From Burkholderia lata (GTDB lineage Bacteria > Pseudomonadota > Gammaproteobacteria > Burkholderiales > Burkholderiaceae), in the NCBI RefSeq assembly GCF_902499335.1, contig NZ_CABVQK010000012.1:62001-126000 (forward strand): a stretch of 64,000 nucleotides of DNA. The letters are read 5' to 3'. Shown here piece after piece: positions 1 through 8,641 of this stretch. Both the position numbers and the translations under genes were made by a program. The notes below the pieces were generated by a model, which ran no database searches, was not told where the DNA came from, and saw only the letters and a program-made list of their open reading frames with translations. Every line of letters starts with the position of its first letter. The stretch's first letter is position 1.

Positions 1-1346
1 TCGTGGACGATCGCGAGGCCGAGCCCGGCACCCGTCTCGACACCGTTGCCGCTTTGCGCGTCGCCGCGGAAGAAGCGCTTGAACAGGTCGGCCTGCTGGT
101 TGGCGGGCACGCCGGGGCCGTTGTCCTCGACGACGATCTCGGCGGCCGGCTGGCCGTCCTCGAGCGCACCGCGTGCGACGTTCACCGTGATGCGCGCGCC
201 GTCCGGCCGCGCGAGCGGCACGTACTTCAGCGCATTGTCGAGCAGGTTCGCGATTACCTCGCGCAACAGCACGGGGTTGCCGCGCACGACCAGCTTCTCG
301 TCGTCGCCAGGATCGTCGGTGCGCTGGAAGCCGAGGTCGACGTGCGACGCGAGGGCGCGCGGCACCCATTCGGCACCCGTCTCGAACGCCATCGCCGCGA
401 GGTCGACGTCGACGAATCGCGCGGCCTGTTCTCCCGGTTCCGCACGGGCGAGCGACAGCAACTGGTTGGACAACCGCACCGCGCGGTCGGCGGCCGCGCG
501 CAACTCGCGCACCGCGGCGAAGGTCTGGTGCGGGTCGCGCGCAACGGCCGCCTGCTCCGCGTGCAGCTTCACGGCCGTGAGCGGCGTGCGCAACTGGTGC
601 GCGGCGTCGGCGATGAACTTGCGCTGCGCGTCGAGCGCGGTCTTCAGGCGGCCGAGCAGTGCGTTCATTGCACTCGTCAGCGGCCGGATTTCCAGCGGCA
701 CCTCGGTTTCGTCGACCGGTTCCAGCGACGTGTGGGTTTGCCGGTTCAGCGAATCGGCCAGATGCGTGAGCGGGCCGAGCTGCTGGTTCACGACGCGCCA
801 CACGATGCCCCAGCCCGCGAGCAGCAGCAGCAGGAGCGGCATCATGATCGCGACGAGGAATTCGGCGGCGATCCGGTAGCGGTGCCGCACCGGCTGCGCG
901 ACCTCGACGACCATCGGCTTGCCGCCATCGACGTCGTCCACGCGCACCTGTGCAACCCGTACCGCGCGGTTGTCGTATTCGGCCTCGAACACGTACGCGT
1001 GATGCATGCGGCGCACGTTGATGCCCTGCAGCGGCAGTTTCGGATCGCCGGCGAGTTCCTGCTCGCCGTCGCTGATCCGGTAGATCAGCGCTTCGGCGGG
1101 ATCGGAGAACATCGCCTGCGCGAGCGGCGGCACCGTGAACGGCGCGTCGGGGCCGGCGATCTGGATCTGTTTGGAAATGGCGGTCGCGAGATCGGCGAGC
1201 GAGCGGTCGATCACGTGCTGCGTGTATTGCCACGCGAGCCAGTAGGCGATCAGGCCGCTCATCAGCGCGAGCATCGACAGCGGGGCGGCGAGGCGCCGGA
1301 GCAGCGAGCGGCGCAGGCTGGTGGTCACAGCCGGATCAGGAGACAT
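1..1346 (-). CDS. two-component sensor histidine kinase (3' end cut by window edge)
   Basis: Membrane sensor kinase that would autophosphorylate and pass phosphate to the response regulator encoded just upstream. The frame opens at an ATG and runs off the left edge, so the very end of the ATPase domain is missing. In order one sees a membrane helix (about residues 20-40), a periplasmic stretch of about 115 residues like the sensor N-terminal domain of TctE/QseC-type kinases, a second helix (about 160-185), the dimerisation box AHQLRTPL with phospho-acceptor His250, N box LLDNALKY, G1 EDNGPGVP and G2 GAGLGLAI. All the catalytic boxes I can check are intact. No convincing Shine-Dalgarno precedes the ATG, so a slightly different start is possible. 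The signal sensed cannot be told from sequence; QseC- or TctE-like is the closest description. Confidence 0.9.
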   Translation of the reverse strand, partial: MSPDPAVTTSLRRSLLRRLAAPLSMLALMSGLIAYWLAWQYTQHVIDRSLADLATAISKQIQIAGPDAPFTVPPLAQAMFSDPAEALIYRISDGEQELAGDPKLPLQGINVRRMHHAYVFEAEYDNRAVRVAQVRVDDVDGGKPMVVEVAQPVRHRYRIAAEFLVAIMMPLLLLLLAGWGIVWRVVNQQLGPLTHLADSLNRQTHTSLEPVDETEVPLEIRPLTSAMNALLGRLKTALDAQRKFIADAAHQLRTPLTAVKLHAEQAAVARDPHQTFAAVRELRAAADRAVRLSNQLLSLARAEPGEQAARFVDVDLAAMAFETGAEWVPRALASHVDLGFQRTDDPGDDEKLVVRGNPVLLREVIANLLDNALKYVPLARPDGARITVNVARGALEDGQPAAEIVVEDNGPGVPANQQADLFKRFFRGDAQSGNGVETGAGLGLAIVH

Positions 1347-1366
1347 TTCGACGGGCAAATGGATAA

Positions 1367-1389
1367 GCGCCGCTCACGAGGAGCGGCGC
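1367..1389 (-). other. hairpin between response-regulator and kinase genes
   Basis: A perfect 9-bp stem (GCGCCGCTC / GAGCGGCGC) with a 5-nt loop lies in the 118-bp spacer between the response-regulator stop and the kinase start. No U-tract follows on the minus strand, so it is not a classic terminator. It could lower kinase expression relative to the regulator or stabilise the upstream message. In most such pairs the two genes nearly overlap, so this spacer is longer than usual. Confidence 0.45.
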
Positions 1390-1464
1390 GGTCTTGCGCC
1401 GGGCGGCGACGCGAAGCAGCACGCGCACGCGGACGGCACGTGGCCGCCCCGTGCGCGGCGCCGC

Positions 1465-2157
1465 TCAGACGCTCGCCGTCTGGCGGATTTCCTGCAGCAG
1501 GTAGCCGAAGCCGCGCACCGTGACGATTTCGACACGGCACTGCTCGAGTTTCTTGCGCACGCGGTGCACGTAGACTTCGATCGCGGTGTCGCCGAGATCG
1601 CCGCCGAAGTGCGTGAGGTGATCCTGCAACTGGGCCTTGCTGACGACGCGGCCGTGACGCAGCAGCAGCATTTCGAGCACCGCGAATTCGCGCGGCGACA
1701 GTTCGAGCGGCTTGTCGTCGTTGAAGATGCGGCGGTCGACGCCCGACAGGCGGACACCGCCGAGCGACACTTCCGGACGCGGCATGTCGCTGTGCGGGCC
1801 GCTGCGGCGCATCACCGCGCGGATGCGCGCTTCGAGCTCGGCCGGCTCGAACGGCTTGAGCATGTAGTCGTCGGCGCCCGAATTCAGGCCCTGGATCCGG
1901 TCGTTCAGCTCGTCGCGTGCGGTCAGCACGATGACGGGCGTGTGGCGGTTGGTCTGGCGGAAGCGCGTGAGCAGCGTCATCCCGTCGATGCCCGGCAGGC
2001 CGAGGTCGAGGATCACGAGTTCGTGGCGGTTCTGTGCCAGCGCCTGTTCGGCAAAGATGCCGTCATGCACCATGTCGACGGTGAAGCCAGCCTGCTCGAG
2101 GCTGCTCTGGATACCGCGTGCGATGGGGCGGTCGTCTTCAATCAGAAGGAGTCGCAT
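1465..2157 (-). CDS. OmpR/PhoB-family response regulator
   Basis: Two-component response regulator of 230 residues, transcribed ahead of the sensor kinase. The N-terminal receiver domain has the acidic pocket D8/D9, phospho-acceptor Asp51 in VILDLGLPG, Thr79 and Lys101. The C-terminal half (about 130-225) is a winged helix with SPREFAVLEML and the recognition-helix region IEVYVHRVRKKL, typical of the OmpR group. It most resembles the QseB/TctD branch. The length is normal and the ATG start leaves a complete receiver. It is expected to bind direct repeats upstream of its own operon and unknown targets; the regulon cannot be inferred here. Confidence 0.93.
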   Translation of the reverse strand: MRLLLIEDDRPIARGIQSSLEQAGFTVDMVHDGIFAEQALAQNRHELVILDLGLPGIDGMTLLTRFRQTNRHTPVIVLTARDELNDRIQGLNSGADDYMLKPFEPAELEARIRAVMRRSGPHSDMPRPEVSLGGVRLSGVDRRIFNDDKPLELSPREFAVLEMLLLRHGRVVSKAQLQDHLTHFGGDLGDTAIEVYVHRVRKKLEQCRVEIVTVRGFGYLLQEIRQTASV

Positions 2158-2279
2158 GAAGTTCGCTCAAGTACAATGGGTTGGCGGTTCAGGCACGCGG
2201 ACAGCACGACGCCGTTTCCACAGGGGCGCCGCAACACCTGACATCAAGCATGGCGGCCAGCGAACGATTAAATCCAAAC

Positions 2280-2510
2280 ATGTCCGATATTTCGATCAAC
2301 GACCTAGAAGCCGCGATCAATTTCTGGCGCGCCCGCTCGCCGTCGAGCGGCGACGAACTCAAACTCTGCGAAGAGGCCAGCGCGCTTTCCAAGCCGTATG
2401 CGCTGCTGATTGTACAGCGCGAAAGCGCGCTACAACTGGAAGGTTTGGACCCCAAGGCGCGGAATGCGTACGAGACTTACGTGCGCCTTAAGGATGGCTT
2501 GGAAAGCTGA
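2280..2510 (+). CDS. small DUF3717-like protein
   Basis: A 76-residue acidic cytoplasmic protein starting MSDISINDLEAAINFW and ending in RLKDGLES. It has no signal peptide or membrane helix, and it looks all-helical. I associate the N-terminal ISINDLEAAINxWR pattern with the uncharacterised DUF3717 family of Burkholderiales, from memory and not from a search. An upstream in-frame extension exists, but the ATG chosen starts the conserved-looking segment. The gene is divergent from the response regulator, and its function is unknown. Confidence 0.6.
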   Translation: MSDISINDLEAAINFWRARSPSSGDELKLCEEASALSKPYALLIVQRESALQLEGLDPKARNAYETYVRLKDGLES

Positions 2511-2602
2511 AGGCTTTCGCTGACTACATCCTAGAAAACGTTCATCGAAATGAAAAGTTGACGCGCCGCGCATCGAAAGACACGCGGCGGTAGAGGAAGG
2601 CC

Positions 2603-2911
2603 TCAGGCGGCCGGGTGCGCGTGCGCGCCGGCACGGTCGATAAACAGTGCCAGTTCGATGTCGCGTTCGGTCAGGCCGTCGGCATCATGGGTCGACAGCG
2701 TGACGTCGACGCGGTTGTACACGTTGAACCATTCCGGATGGTGGTTCATTTCCTGCGCCTTGATCGCCACGCGCGTCATGAAGCCGAACGCTTCGTTGAA
2801 ATCGGCGAAGCGCAGGCTGCGCTGGATCGCGTCGCGGCCCGGTACGGCCGTCCAGAGCGGCAGGCCTTCGAGCCGGGTCTTGCGTTCTTCTGATGTGAGC
2901 TTGTGGATCAT
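2603..2911 (-). CDS. phhB: pterin-4a-carbinolamine dehydratase
   Basis: Dehydrates 4a-hydroxytetrahydrobiopterin (or the tetrahydropterin used by bacteria) formed by phenylalanine hydroxylase, so that the cofactor can be recycled. The protein has 102 residues, the usual length, with the family signature EMNHHPEW (catalytic His57 and His58) and a third His at 75 in the STHDADGL segment. The start is fixed by an AGAGAGGTG Shine-Dalgarno just upstream. It follows phhA in the same direction after about 150 bp, so the two are probably one transcript. This matches the phhA-phhB arrangement known from pseudomonads. Confidence 0.95.
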   Translation of the reverse strand: MIHKLTSEERKTRLEGLPLWTAVPGRDAIQRSLRFADFNEAFGFMTRVAIKAQEMNHHPEWFNVYNRVDVTLSTHDADGLTERDIELALFIDRAGAHAHPAA

Positions 2912-3062
2912 CTTGCACCTCTCTGTCGGTAACGGCGCCCGCGCGCGGCTGAGCCGCGCGGCGAAGCCGGCACCGGTCATTGTTTCATAGTTGTGCGACG
3001 GGCACCCGGGGACGCCCATCCGGGGACGGCGATCGGGAGACCGGCAGCGGCGCCCTCGAGCG

Positions 3063-3956
3063 TCACGCGTCGGCGTCGTCGGGCCAGCCTTCGCCCGTGC
3101 CGCGATGCAGCACGCGATCGGAATCGAGCACCGCGCCGGCCGCGAATTCGGGCAGCGCGGCGAGCCGGTCGGCCAGCGCACGGCCGTCGACATCGGCGAG
3201 CGCGAACAGCTGCGCGAAATCGTCGATCACGAAGTAGGTCTTCTGGAACGTGTCGATCCGGTACTTCGTGCGCATCACGCGCTCGAGGTCGAAACCGAGC
3301 CGGTTCGGCGCCGCGCTTTCGAGGCTGTACAGGCTTTCGCCCTTGCTCGACACGATCCCGGCACCGTAGATCGACAGCCCGTTCGCGCCGCGCGGATCGC
3401 GGATCAGCCCGAATTCCACCGTATACCAGTAGAGCCGCGCGAGGCGCGCCAGCGCTGCTTCGTCGTCGGCGACCGCGAGCGCGCTGCGGCCGTACGCCTG
3501 CATGTAGTCGGCGAACACCGGGTCGATCAGCAGCGGCACGTGGCCGAACAGGTCGTGGAAGCAGTCGGGTTCCTGCAGGTAGTCGAGCTGGTCGGGGCGG
3601 CGCATCCACCACGTGACGGGGAAGCGCCGGTTCGCGAGATGCTCGAAGAACACGCGGTCGGGCACGAGGCCCGGCACCGCGACGATTTCCCAGCCCGTTG
3701 CCGGCTTCAACTGGCGGTTCACGTCGGCGAACGACGGCACGCGATCGGCCGGCAGGTCGATCTTCCCGAGCCCCGCGACGAACGCATCGCACGCGCGCCC
3801 GCGCAGCAGTGCCGACTGGCGTGCATAGAGCTGCTTCCACACCGCGTGGTCGACCTGGCCGTAACGCGCGAGCGGCTGGTCGATGGTGAAATCGGCGCGG
3901 GTTTCGAGGCCCGCATCGAACTGCTCCTGCAGTTTCGCGGTGACGACGGTGGACAT
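3063..3956 (-). CDS. phhA: phenylalanine 4-monooxygenase
   Basis: Converts L-phenylalanine to L-tyrosine with O2 and a tetrahydropterin, the first step of phenylalanine catabolism. With the chosen ATG (MSTVVTAK) the protein has 297 residues, the size of single-domain bacterial enzymes without the eukaryotic regulatory domain. The iron-binding triad is visible as His134 and His139 in HDLFGHVP and Glu181 in WYTVEFG. An upstream in-frame ATG 33 bp earlier is possible; neither start has a strong Shine-Dalgarno. The neighbours phhB (downstream) and a divergent Lrp-type regulator (upstream) fit an amino-acid-inducible phenylalanine module. Confidence 0.95.
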   Translation of the reverse strand: MSTVVTAKLQEQFDAGLETRADFTIDQPLARYGQVDHAVWKQLYARQSALLRGRACDAFVAGLGKIDLPADRVPSFADVNRQLKPATGWEIVAVPGLVPDRVFFEHLANRRFPVTWWMRRPDQLDYLQEPDCFHDLFGHVPLLIDPVFADYMQAYGRSALAVADDEAALARLARLYWYTVEFGLIRDPRGANGLSIYGAGIVSSKGESLYSLESAAPNRLGFDLERVMRTKYRIDTFQKTYFVIDDFAQLFALADVDGRALADRLAALPEFAAGAVLDSDRVLHRGTGEGWPDDADA

Positions 3957-4046
3957 GATCTGGCTCTGCACGTAGCGGTTGGGAACCATGCAAGTGTAGA
4001 GCGGGGTGCGCGCGGAATGGGCGCAATATTGGCGTTGATTTGCCTA

Positions 4047-4069
4047 TTGATGCGATAATCGCGCATCAA
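4047..4069. promoter_or_regulatory. operator-like palindrome between phhA and Lrp-type regulator
   Basis: An inverted repeat TTGATGCG / CGCATCAA with a 7-nt AT-rich centre lies in the divergent promoter region, 27 bp before the regulator ATG and 91 bp before the phhA start. Partial further copies (TTGATTTG, GAATCAA) flank it. Lrp/AsnC proteins typically bind arrays of such degenerate palindromes next to their own gene, so this is the likely binding site controlling both directions. This is inference; no footprint is available. Confidence 0.55.
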
Positions 4070-4095
4070 ATCACGAATCAATGCGGAGAATGCTC

Positions 4096-4581
4096 ATGCT
4101 GGAACTCGATCACTTCGATCTCGCGCTGCTGGACGTGCTGCAGCGCTTCGGCCGCGCGACGCATCAGCAGCTTGGCGAGGAGGTGCCGCTGTCGCCGTCG
4201 CAGATCGGCCGGCGGCTGCAGCGGCTCGAGGCGGCCGGCGTGATCGAAGGCTATCGCGTGATGCTGCGCCCCGAAAAGCTGGGGCTCGGCGTCACCGCGT
4301 TCACGAGCCTCAAGCTCAAGCATCACGGCGATTCGATCATCGAGCAGTTCCAGCAGCAGATCGACGTGCTGCCCGAAGTGCTCGAATGCCATGCGGTGGT
4401 GGGCGATGCCGACTACCTGCTGCGGATCGTTGCGCCCGACCTGAACGCGCTGTCGCAGTTCGTGATGAAGAAGCTGATGCGCGTGCCGGGCGTCGACAGC
4501 GTGCGCTCGAACATCGTGCTGACGACCTTCAAGCGCAACGGCGCGCTGCCGCTCGCGCACCTGGCGCCCGGCGCCGCATGA
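4096..4581 (+). CDS. Lrp/AsnC-family transcriptional regulator (probable phhAB regulator)
   Basis: A 161-residue feast/famine regulator. Residues 1-60 form an AsnC-type helix-turn-helix (LSPSQIGRRLQRLEAAGVIEG) and about 70-150 an RAM ligand-binding domain with the characteristic AVVGDADYLLRI strand. The start is set by CGGAG placed 7 nt before the third of three clustered ATGs. The gene is divergent from phhA across a short region with a palindrome, so control of phenylalanine hydroxylase in response to an aromatic amino acid is likely. Ligand and sign of regulation are inferred. Confidence 0.9.
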   Translation: MLELDHFDLALLDVLQRFGRATHQQLGEEVPLSPSQIGRRLQRLEAAGVIEGYRVMLRPEKLGLGVTAFTSLKLKHHGDSIIEQFQQQIDVLPEVLECHAVVGDADYLLRIVAPDLNALSQFVMKKLMRVPGVDSVRSNIVLTTFKRNGALPLAHLAPGAA

Positions 4582-4658
4582 TGCCGCGATAGGGCGGCGA
4601 CCGGGCGGCGGCAGGGTTGAAGGCGGCGCGGGTTGCGCCGCCTTGGGGCAGGGCCGGA

Positions 4659-5192
4659 TCAGGCCGTTTCGTGCTGCGTGTCGGCGTTCAGCAGGTCGAC
4701 GTACGCGACCGCGACGAGATCGTCCTGCGATACACCGAGCTTCGCGAACACGTCGTGTGCTTCGGCCTCGCCGCCGGCTTCGTCGTCGTCGGGGCCGAGC
4801 ACGACTTCCAGTTCGATGAAGTCACCGAGGCCGTCGACGCGGTCGAGGTGGATGCGGGTGCGGCCCGCGAGGTACACGTGCCGTTCCTTCGTCACGATTC
4901 CGCGCGTGGTCAGCGCGGTGGCGAGCAGCGCGTGCATCGCGTCGGGGTTCGTCACCGGGCTGCGCGTGTAGTACGACGCCTTCGGGCCGTCGCGATCGTC
5001 GCGCTGGTAGAAGATCAGTTCGGCGGGCGTGCCGTCCTCGAAGCGGCGCAGCTTCAGCCGGCCGCGCGGCACGTCATAGAAGAAATCCTGCTGGCGATAG
5101 AACAGCGGCGCTTCGGTCGCGAGGGTCGCCGCGCGTTCGCGCAGCTGGTCGAATTCGCGGGCGCGGGCTTTGATCTCGATGTTGCGGGCCAT
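4659..5192 (-). CDS. CYTH-domain protein (class IV adenylate cyclase / triphosphatase-like)
   Basis: A 177-residue protein of the CYTH superfamily, whose members hydrolyse thiamine triphosphate or inorganic triphosphate or, in CyaB-type members, make cAMP. The N-terminus carries the family's charged strand IEIKARAREF, and alternating acidic and basic strands (LKLRRFEDG, ELEVVLG) that line the triphosphate tunnel are visible later. The start follows a good AAGGAG. The class IV cyclase label is the common one for this subgroup; sequence alone does not separate cyclase from phosphatase. It is convergent with the Lrp-type gene, and I see no functional link to its neighbours. Confidence 0.8.
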   Translation of the reverse strand: MARNIEIKARAREFDQLRERAATLATEAPLFYRQQDFFYDVPRGRLKLRRFEDGTPAELIFYQRDDRDGPKASYYTRSPVTNPDAMHALLATALTTRGIVTKERHVYLAGRTRIHLDRVDGLGDFIELEVVLGPDDDEAGGEAEAHDVFAKLGVSQDDLVAVAYVDLLNADTQHETA

Positions 5193-5427
5193 GCGGGTCT
5201 CCTTCAATCGGGGTCTCGCGGTGTGCGAACGCACAATCTAGCAAAAAGCCCGCGAAGGTGGCGTGACGACCGGCGGGACGCGGCGACACGACGCGGCCGG
5301 GAGGGTTGGCCCCGTGATTTCCCCGTTCACCCACACGCGATGGCCCGCACGGTCGCCGGCTGCCGACCGGCGATGTGTCAGGCGCTGACGCCCGGTGCGC
5401 GGCCAGCCGCGGCGCTATCAGCGGCAC

Positions 5428-6327
5428 TCATATCGTCCACTGTGCTTCGATCAGCCGCAGCGCGGCCGCGATCGCCGGTTCGTCGCACCGCTCGGCGAGC
5501 GTCACGAACGTCAGTTCGGTCGGCACCGTCACGGGTTCGACGATCGTCAGCGCATGCGCGTGCGCTTCGGCCAGCGCCGTCGAGTCGCGCGCGAGCGTCA
5601 ACCCGATTCCCGATTTGACGAGATCCAGCATCGACTGCTCCTGGTCGACCTCGGCAACCTTGAGCGGCTGCGCGCCGGCGTCGGCGAAGCGCCGCGACAG
5701 CAGCCGGTTGTGCGCGGACGCCGCCGGCGTCCAGATCCACGGCAGCGTGGCAAGCGAGCGCCAGTCGTGTGCGCGCTGCACGCGCTCCTTCCAGCCGGCC
5801 GGTGCGAGCACGCGGTACTGGAAATGCGTGAGCGTGACGGTGTGGAACAGTGCGCCGTCGAGCGGATCGTCCTCGCCCGGCCGGCCAATGTAGTAGCCGA
5901 CGTCGAGCGCCTGCGAGCGCACCTGTTCGATCACCCAACCCGACATCCCGTGCCGCAGCGCCGTCTCGATCTGCGGATGGGTTTCGACGAGCGCGCGCAG
6001 GAAGCCGCCGAGCCGCAGGAAGCCCGGATCGAGGATCGTGCCGATCCGCAGCCGGCCGCGTACCTCGTGCCGCAGCGCAGCAGCGGCGCGCTGCACGTCG
6101 GCGGCCGCGGCGAGCGCGCGTTCGGCGTGCGGCAGCAGCGTCTGGCCGTCGCGCGTGAGCGCGAGCCCGCGCGACGTGCGCGTAAACAGCGTGACGCCGA
6201 GCGTTTCCTGCAGATGCTTGATCTGCAGGCTGACCGCCGGCTGCGTCAGGTGCAGCTGCACGGCGGCGCGCGTCAGGTTGCCTTCGCGCGCGACCGTCGC
6301 GAACGCGCGGAGCAGGGTGAGATCCAT
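5428..6327 (-). CDS. LysR-family transcriptional regulator
   Basis: A 299-residue LysR regulator. The N-terminal winged helix (MDLTLLRAFATVAREGNL, then AAVQLHLTQPAVSLQIKHL) is followed by a type-2 periplasmic-binding-fold effector domain from about residue 90. The start chosen is the ATG opening the canonical helix-turn-helix; earlier in-frame codons add only a non-conserved tail. It is divergent from the GMC oxidoreductase across about 170 bp, the usual layout when a LysR protein controls the neighbouring gene. The inducer is unknown, perhaps the alcohol substrate of the oxidoreductase. Confidence 0.9.
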   Translation of the reverse strand: MDLTLLRAFATVAREGNLTRAAVQLHLTQPAVSLQIKHLQETLGVTLFTRTSRGLALTRDGQTLLPHAERALAAAADVQRAAAALRHEVRGRLRIGTILDPGFLRLGGFLRALVETHPQIETALRHGMSGWVIEQVRSQALDVGYYIGRPGEDDPLDGALFHTVTLTHFQYRVLAPAGWKERVQRAHDWRSLATLPWIWTPAASAHNRLLSRRFADAGAQPLKVAEVDQEQSMLDLVKSGIGLTLARDSTALAEAHAHALTIVEPVTVPTELTFVTLAERCDEPAIAAALRLIEAQWTI

Positions 6328-6498
6328 CGTCGTGATATGAGCGCAGCTTATAACGCAGTTCAGCATAACTCATTGGATCGGCGGCCGGCGGCCGGAGTAC
6401 GCTTCATCGGTCGTGACGCGCGGGGCCGCAGGCGCGGCTCGCGACGCACTATGCTGAAAATGACGCGCGCCGTTGCGCCGCGTGACAGGAGACAAACC

Positions 6499-8184
6499 GT
6501 GACTACACAACGCACGCTAGAAGGCGAATTCGATTACGTGATCGTCGGCGCAGGCACCGCGGGCTGCGTGCTCGCGAACCGCCTGACCGAAGATCCCGAC
6601 ATCCGCGTGCTGCTGCTCGAAGCGGGCGGCAAGGACGACTATCACTGGATCCATATCCCGGTCGGCTATCTGTATTGCATCGGCAACCCGCGCACCGACT
6701 GGCTGTACAAGACGCAGCCCGAAGCCGCGCTCAACGGCCGGGCGCTGTCGTATCCGCGCGGCCGCGTGCTCGGCGGCTGCTCGTCGATCAACGGGATGAT
6801 CTACATGCGCGGCCAGCGCGAGGATTACGACAGCTGGGCGCAGGAAACCGGCGACGCCGGCTGGTCGTGGGACAGCGTGCTGCCGATCTTCAAGCGCAGC
6901 GAGGATCACCATGCGGGCGCGAGCGATGCGCACGGCGCAGGCGGTTACTGGCGCGTCGAGAAGCAGCGGCTGCGCTGGGAGATCCTCGAATCGTTCGCGC
7001 AGGCCGCGCAGCAGACGGGCATCCCGGCAACCGACGATTTCAATCGTGGCGACAATACCGGGGTCGGCTATTTCGAGGTGAACCAGAAGCGCGGCGTGCG
7101 CTGGAATACGTCGAAGGCGTTCCTGCGGCCCGCGATGGCGCGCCCGAACCTGACCGTGATCACCGGCGCGCAGGCGCAGCGCGTGATCTTCGACGGGCGG
7201 CGCGCGGTCGGCGTCGAATATCACGGCGGCGGCACCGATTACGTTGCACAGGCGCGCTCGGAGGTGCTGCTGACGTCAGGCGCCGTGAATTCGCCGCAGT
7301 TGCTCGAACTGTCGGGTATCGGCGATGGCCGGCGGCTGCAGGCGCTCGGCATCGACGTCGTGCAGGATCTGCCGGGCGTCGGCGAAAACCTGCAGGATCA
7401 CCTTCAACTGCGGATGGCGTTTCGCGTCGAAGGCGTGCGCACGCTCAACACGCTGTCCGCGCACTGGTGGGGCAAGCTGATGATCGGCGCCGAATATGCA
7501 TTGCTGCAGCGCGGGCCGATGTCGATGGCGCCGTCGCAGCTCGGCGCGTTCGCGAAATCCGATCCGGACGATCCCGCGCTCACGCGCCCCGATCTCGAAT
7601 ACCACGTGCAGCCGCTGTCGCTCGAACGCTTCGGCGAGCCGCTGCACAGCTTCAACGCGTTTACGGCGTCCGTGTGCCATCTGCGGCCGACGTCGCGCGG
7701 CAGCGTGCATATCGCGAGCGCCGATCCGGGCGCGGCCCCCGCGATCGCGCCGAACTATCTGTCGACCGATCACGATCGCCACGTCGCCGCGAACGCGCTG
7801 CGGCTCACGCGCCGGATCGCGTCCGCGCCAGCGCTCGCACGCTATCGTCCCGAGGAAATCCTGCCGGGCACGCAGTACCGGAGCGAAGCCGAGCTGATCG
7901 AGGCGGCCGGCGCCGTCGGCACGACGATCTTCCACCCGGTCGGCACCTGCCGGATGGGGCGTGCCGACGATGAGCGTGCGGTGGTCGACAGCCGGCTGCG
8001 CGTACGCGGCATCGCGGGGCTGCGGATCGTCGATGCATCGGTGATGCCGTTCATTACATCGGGCAACACCAATTCGCCGACGCTGATGATCGCCGAGCGG
8101 GCGAGCGACATGATCCGTGCCGATCGCCGCGCGGCGCGCGAAGCAACGCCGGTGCGCACGGAGGCCGCGACGACGGCCGCGTGA
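6499..8184 (+). CDS. GMC-family FAD-dependent oxidoreductase (choline/alcohol dehydrogenase-like)
   Basis: A flavoprotein that oxidises an alcohol to an aldehyde, 561 residues. The FAD-binding motif is VIVGAGTAGCVLANRL near residues 14-29, with the second GMC signature around LTSGAVNSPQLLELSGIG and the C-terminal HPVGTCRMG and SGNTNSPTLMIAERA blocks. The start is a GTG preceded by AGGAGA; an ATG 49 bp upstream is possible but lacks a ribosome site. It resembles BetA/AlkJ-type enzymes, but the betA partners (betB, betI) are absent here, so choline is not assured as substrate. It is probably controlled by the divergent LysR protein. Confidence 0.9.
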   Translation: MTTQRTLEGEFDYVIVGAGTAGCVLANRLTEDPDIRVLLLEAGGKDDYHWIHIPVGYLYCIGNPRTDWLYKTQPEAALNGRALSYPRGRVLGGCSSINGMIYMRGQREDYDSWAQETGDAGWSWDSVLPIFKRSEDHHAGASDAHGAGGYWRVEKQRLRWEILESFAQAAQQTGIPATDDFNRGDNTGVGYFEVNQKRGVRWNTSKAFLRPAMARPNLTVITGAQAQRVIFDGRRAVGVEYHGGGTDYVAQARSEVLLTSGAVNSPQLLELSGIGDGRRLQALGIDVVQDLPGVGENLQDHLQLRMAFRVEGVRTLNTLSAHWWGKLMIGAEYALLQRGPMSMAPSQLGAFAKSDPDDPALTRPDLEYHVQPLSLERFGEPLHSFNAFTASVCHLRPTSRGSVHIASADPGAAPAIAPNYLSTDHDRHVAANALRLTRRIASAPALARYRPEEILPGTQYRSEAELIEAAGAVGTTIFHPVGTCRMGRADDERAVVDSRLRVRGIAGLRIVDASVMPFITSGNTNSPTLMIAERASDMIRADRRAAREATPVRTEAATTAA

Positions 8185-8314
8185 CGGGACGCTGACACGC
8201 ACGACAGCGGGCCGTCATGATGACGCCCGCTGATTCGCTATGCGAAACAAGCTGCTGTTGCAGCACCGGTGCCGATGGCGCCGATTGTGCCGGATTGCCG
8301 GCAAGATCCATGCA

Positions 8315-8339
8315 AGCCGTGCAGCCGCACGGCTTTTTT
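8315..8339 (+). terminator. intrinsic terminator after GMC oxidoreductase
   Basis: An 8-bp perfect stem AGCCGTGC / GCACGGCT with a 4-nt loop is followed by a run of T. It lies about 130 bp downstream of the GMC stop codon. Confidence 0.8.
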
Positions 8340-8449
8340 GTTGCGTGCTTGCCGGGCCGTGCGGAGGGCAACGGTCGATGATGCACGTGTCAAAAAATCG
8401 TGGCGAAAAGCCGTGCACAGCCGCACGCGACATGGCGGCCAGCCCTATA

Positions 8450-8473
8450 AGTGCAAATCCCGATGATTGCACT
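8450..8473. promoter_or_regulatory. inverted repeat, candidate operator of first Liv-type operon
   Basis: AGTGCAA and TTGCACT face each other across 10 nt, immediately after CCTATAAG, which resembles a -10 box. It lies about 170 bp before the first ATPase gene. The cognate regulator is unknown. Confidence 0.4.
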
Positions 8474-8641
8474 GCACCAACGGCGAGACAATGTGGCGCA
8501 GTGTGCATACGCGTCGGCGCGGGAGACCACCCTCGAGGCGTAACACGGCGCCCGGGGCAGCCTGCTCATCCGCTGACCTGTTTCGCGGACGCTTCTCGCG
8601 GATCTTCCCGGTGCTTCGCCTGACTTCGTACGGAAGGGAAC

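Larger units (their letters stand above)
8185..8641 (+). other. 457-bp intergenic region: terminator plus leader of first Liv-type operon
   Basis: No convincing gene is present. The region holds an intrinsic terminator for the GMC gene and, further on, an inverted repeat overlapping a TATAAG-like box that may be the operator-promoter of the downstream transporter. Short open frames here have poor codon bias and no ribosome site. Confidence 0.6.
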
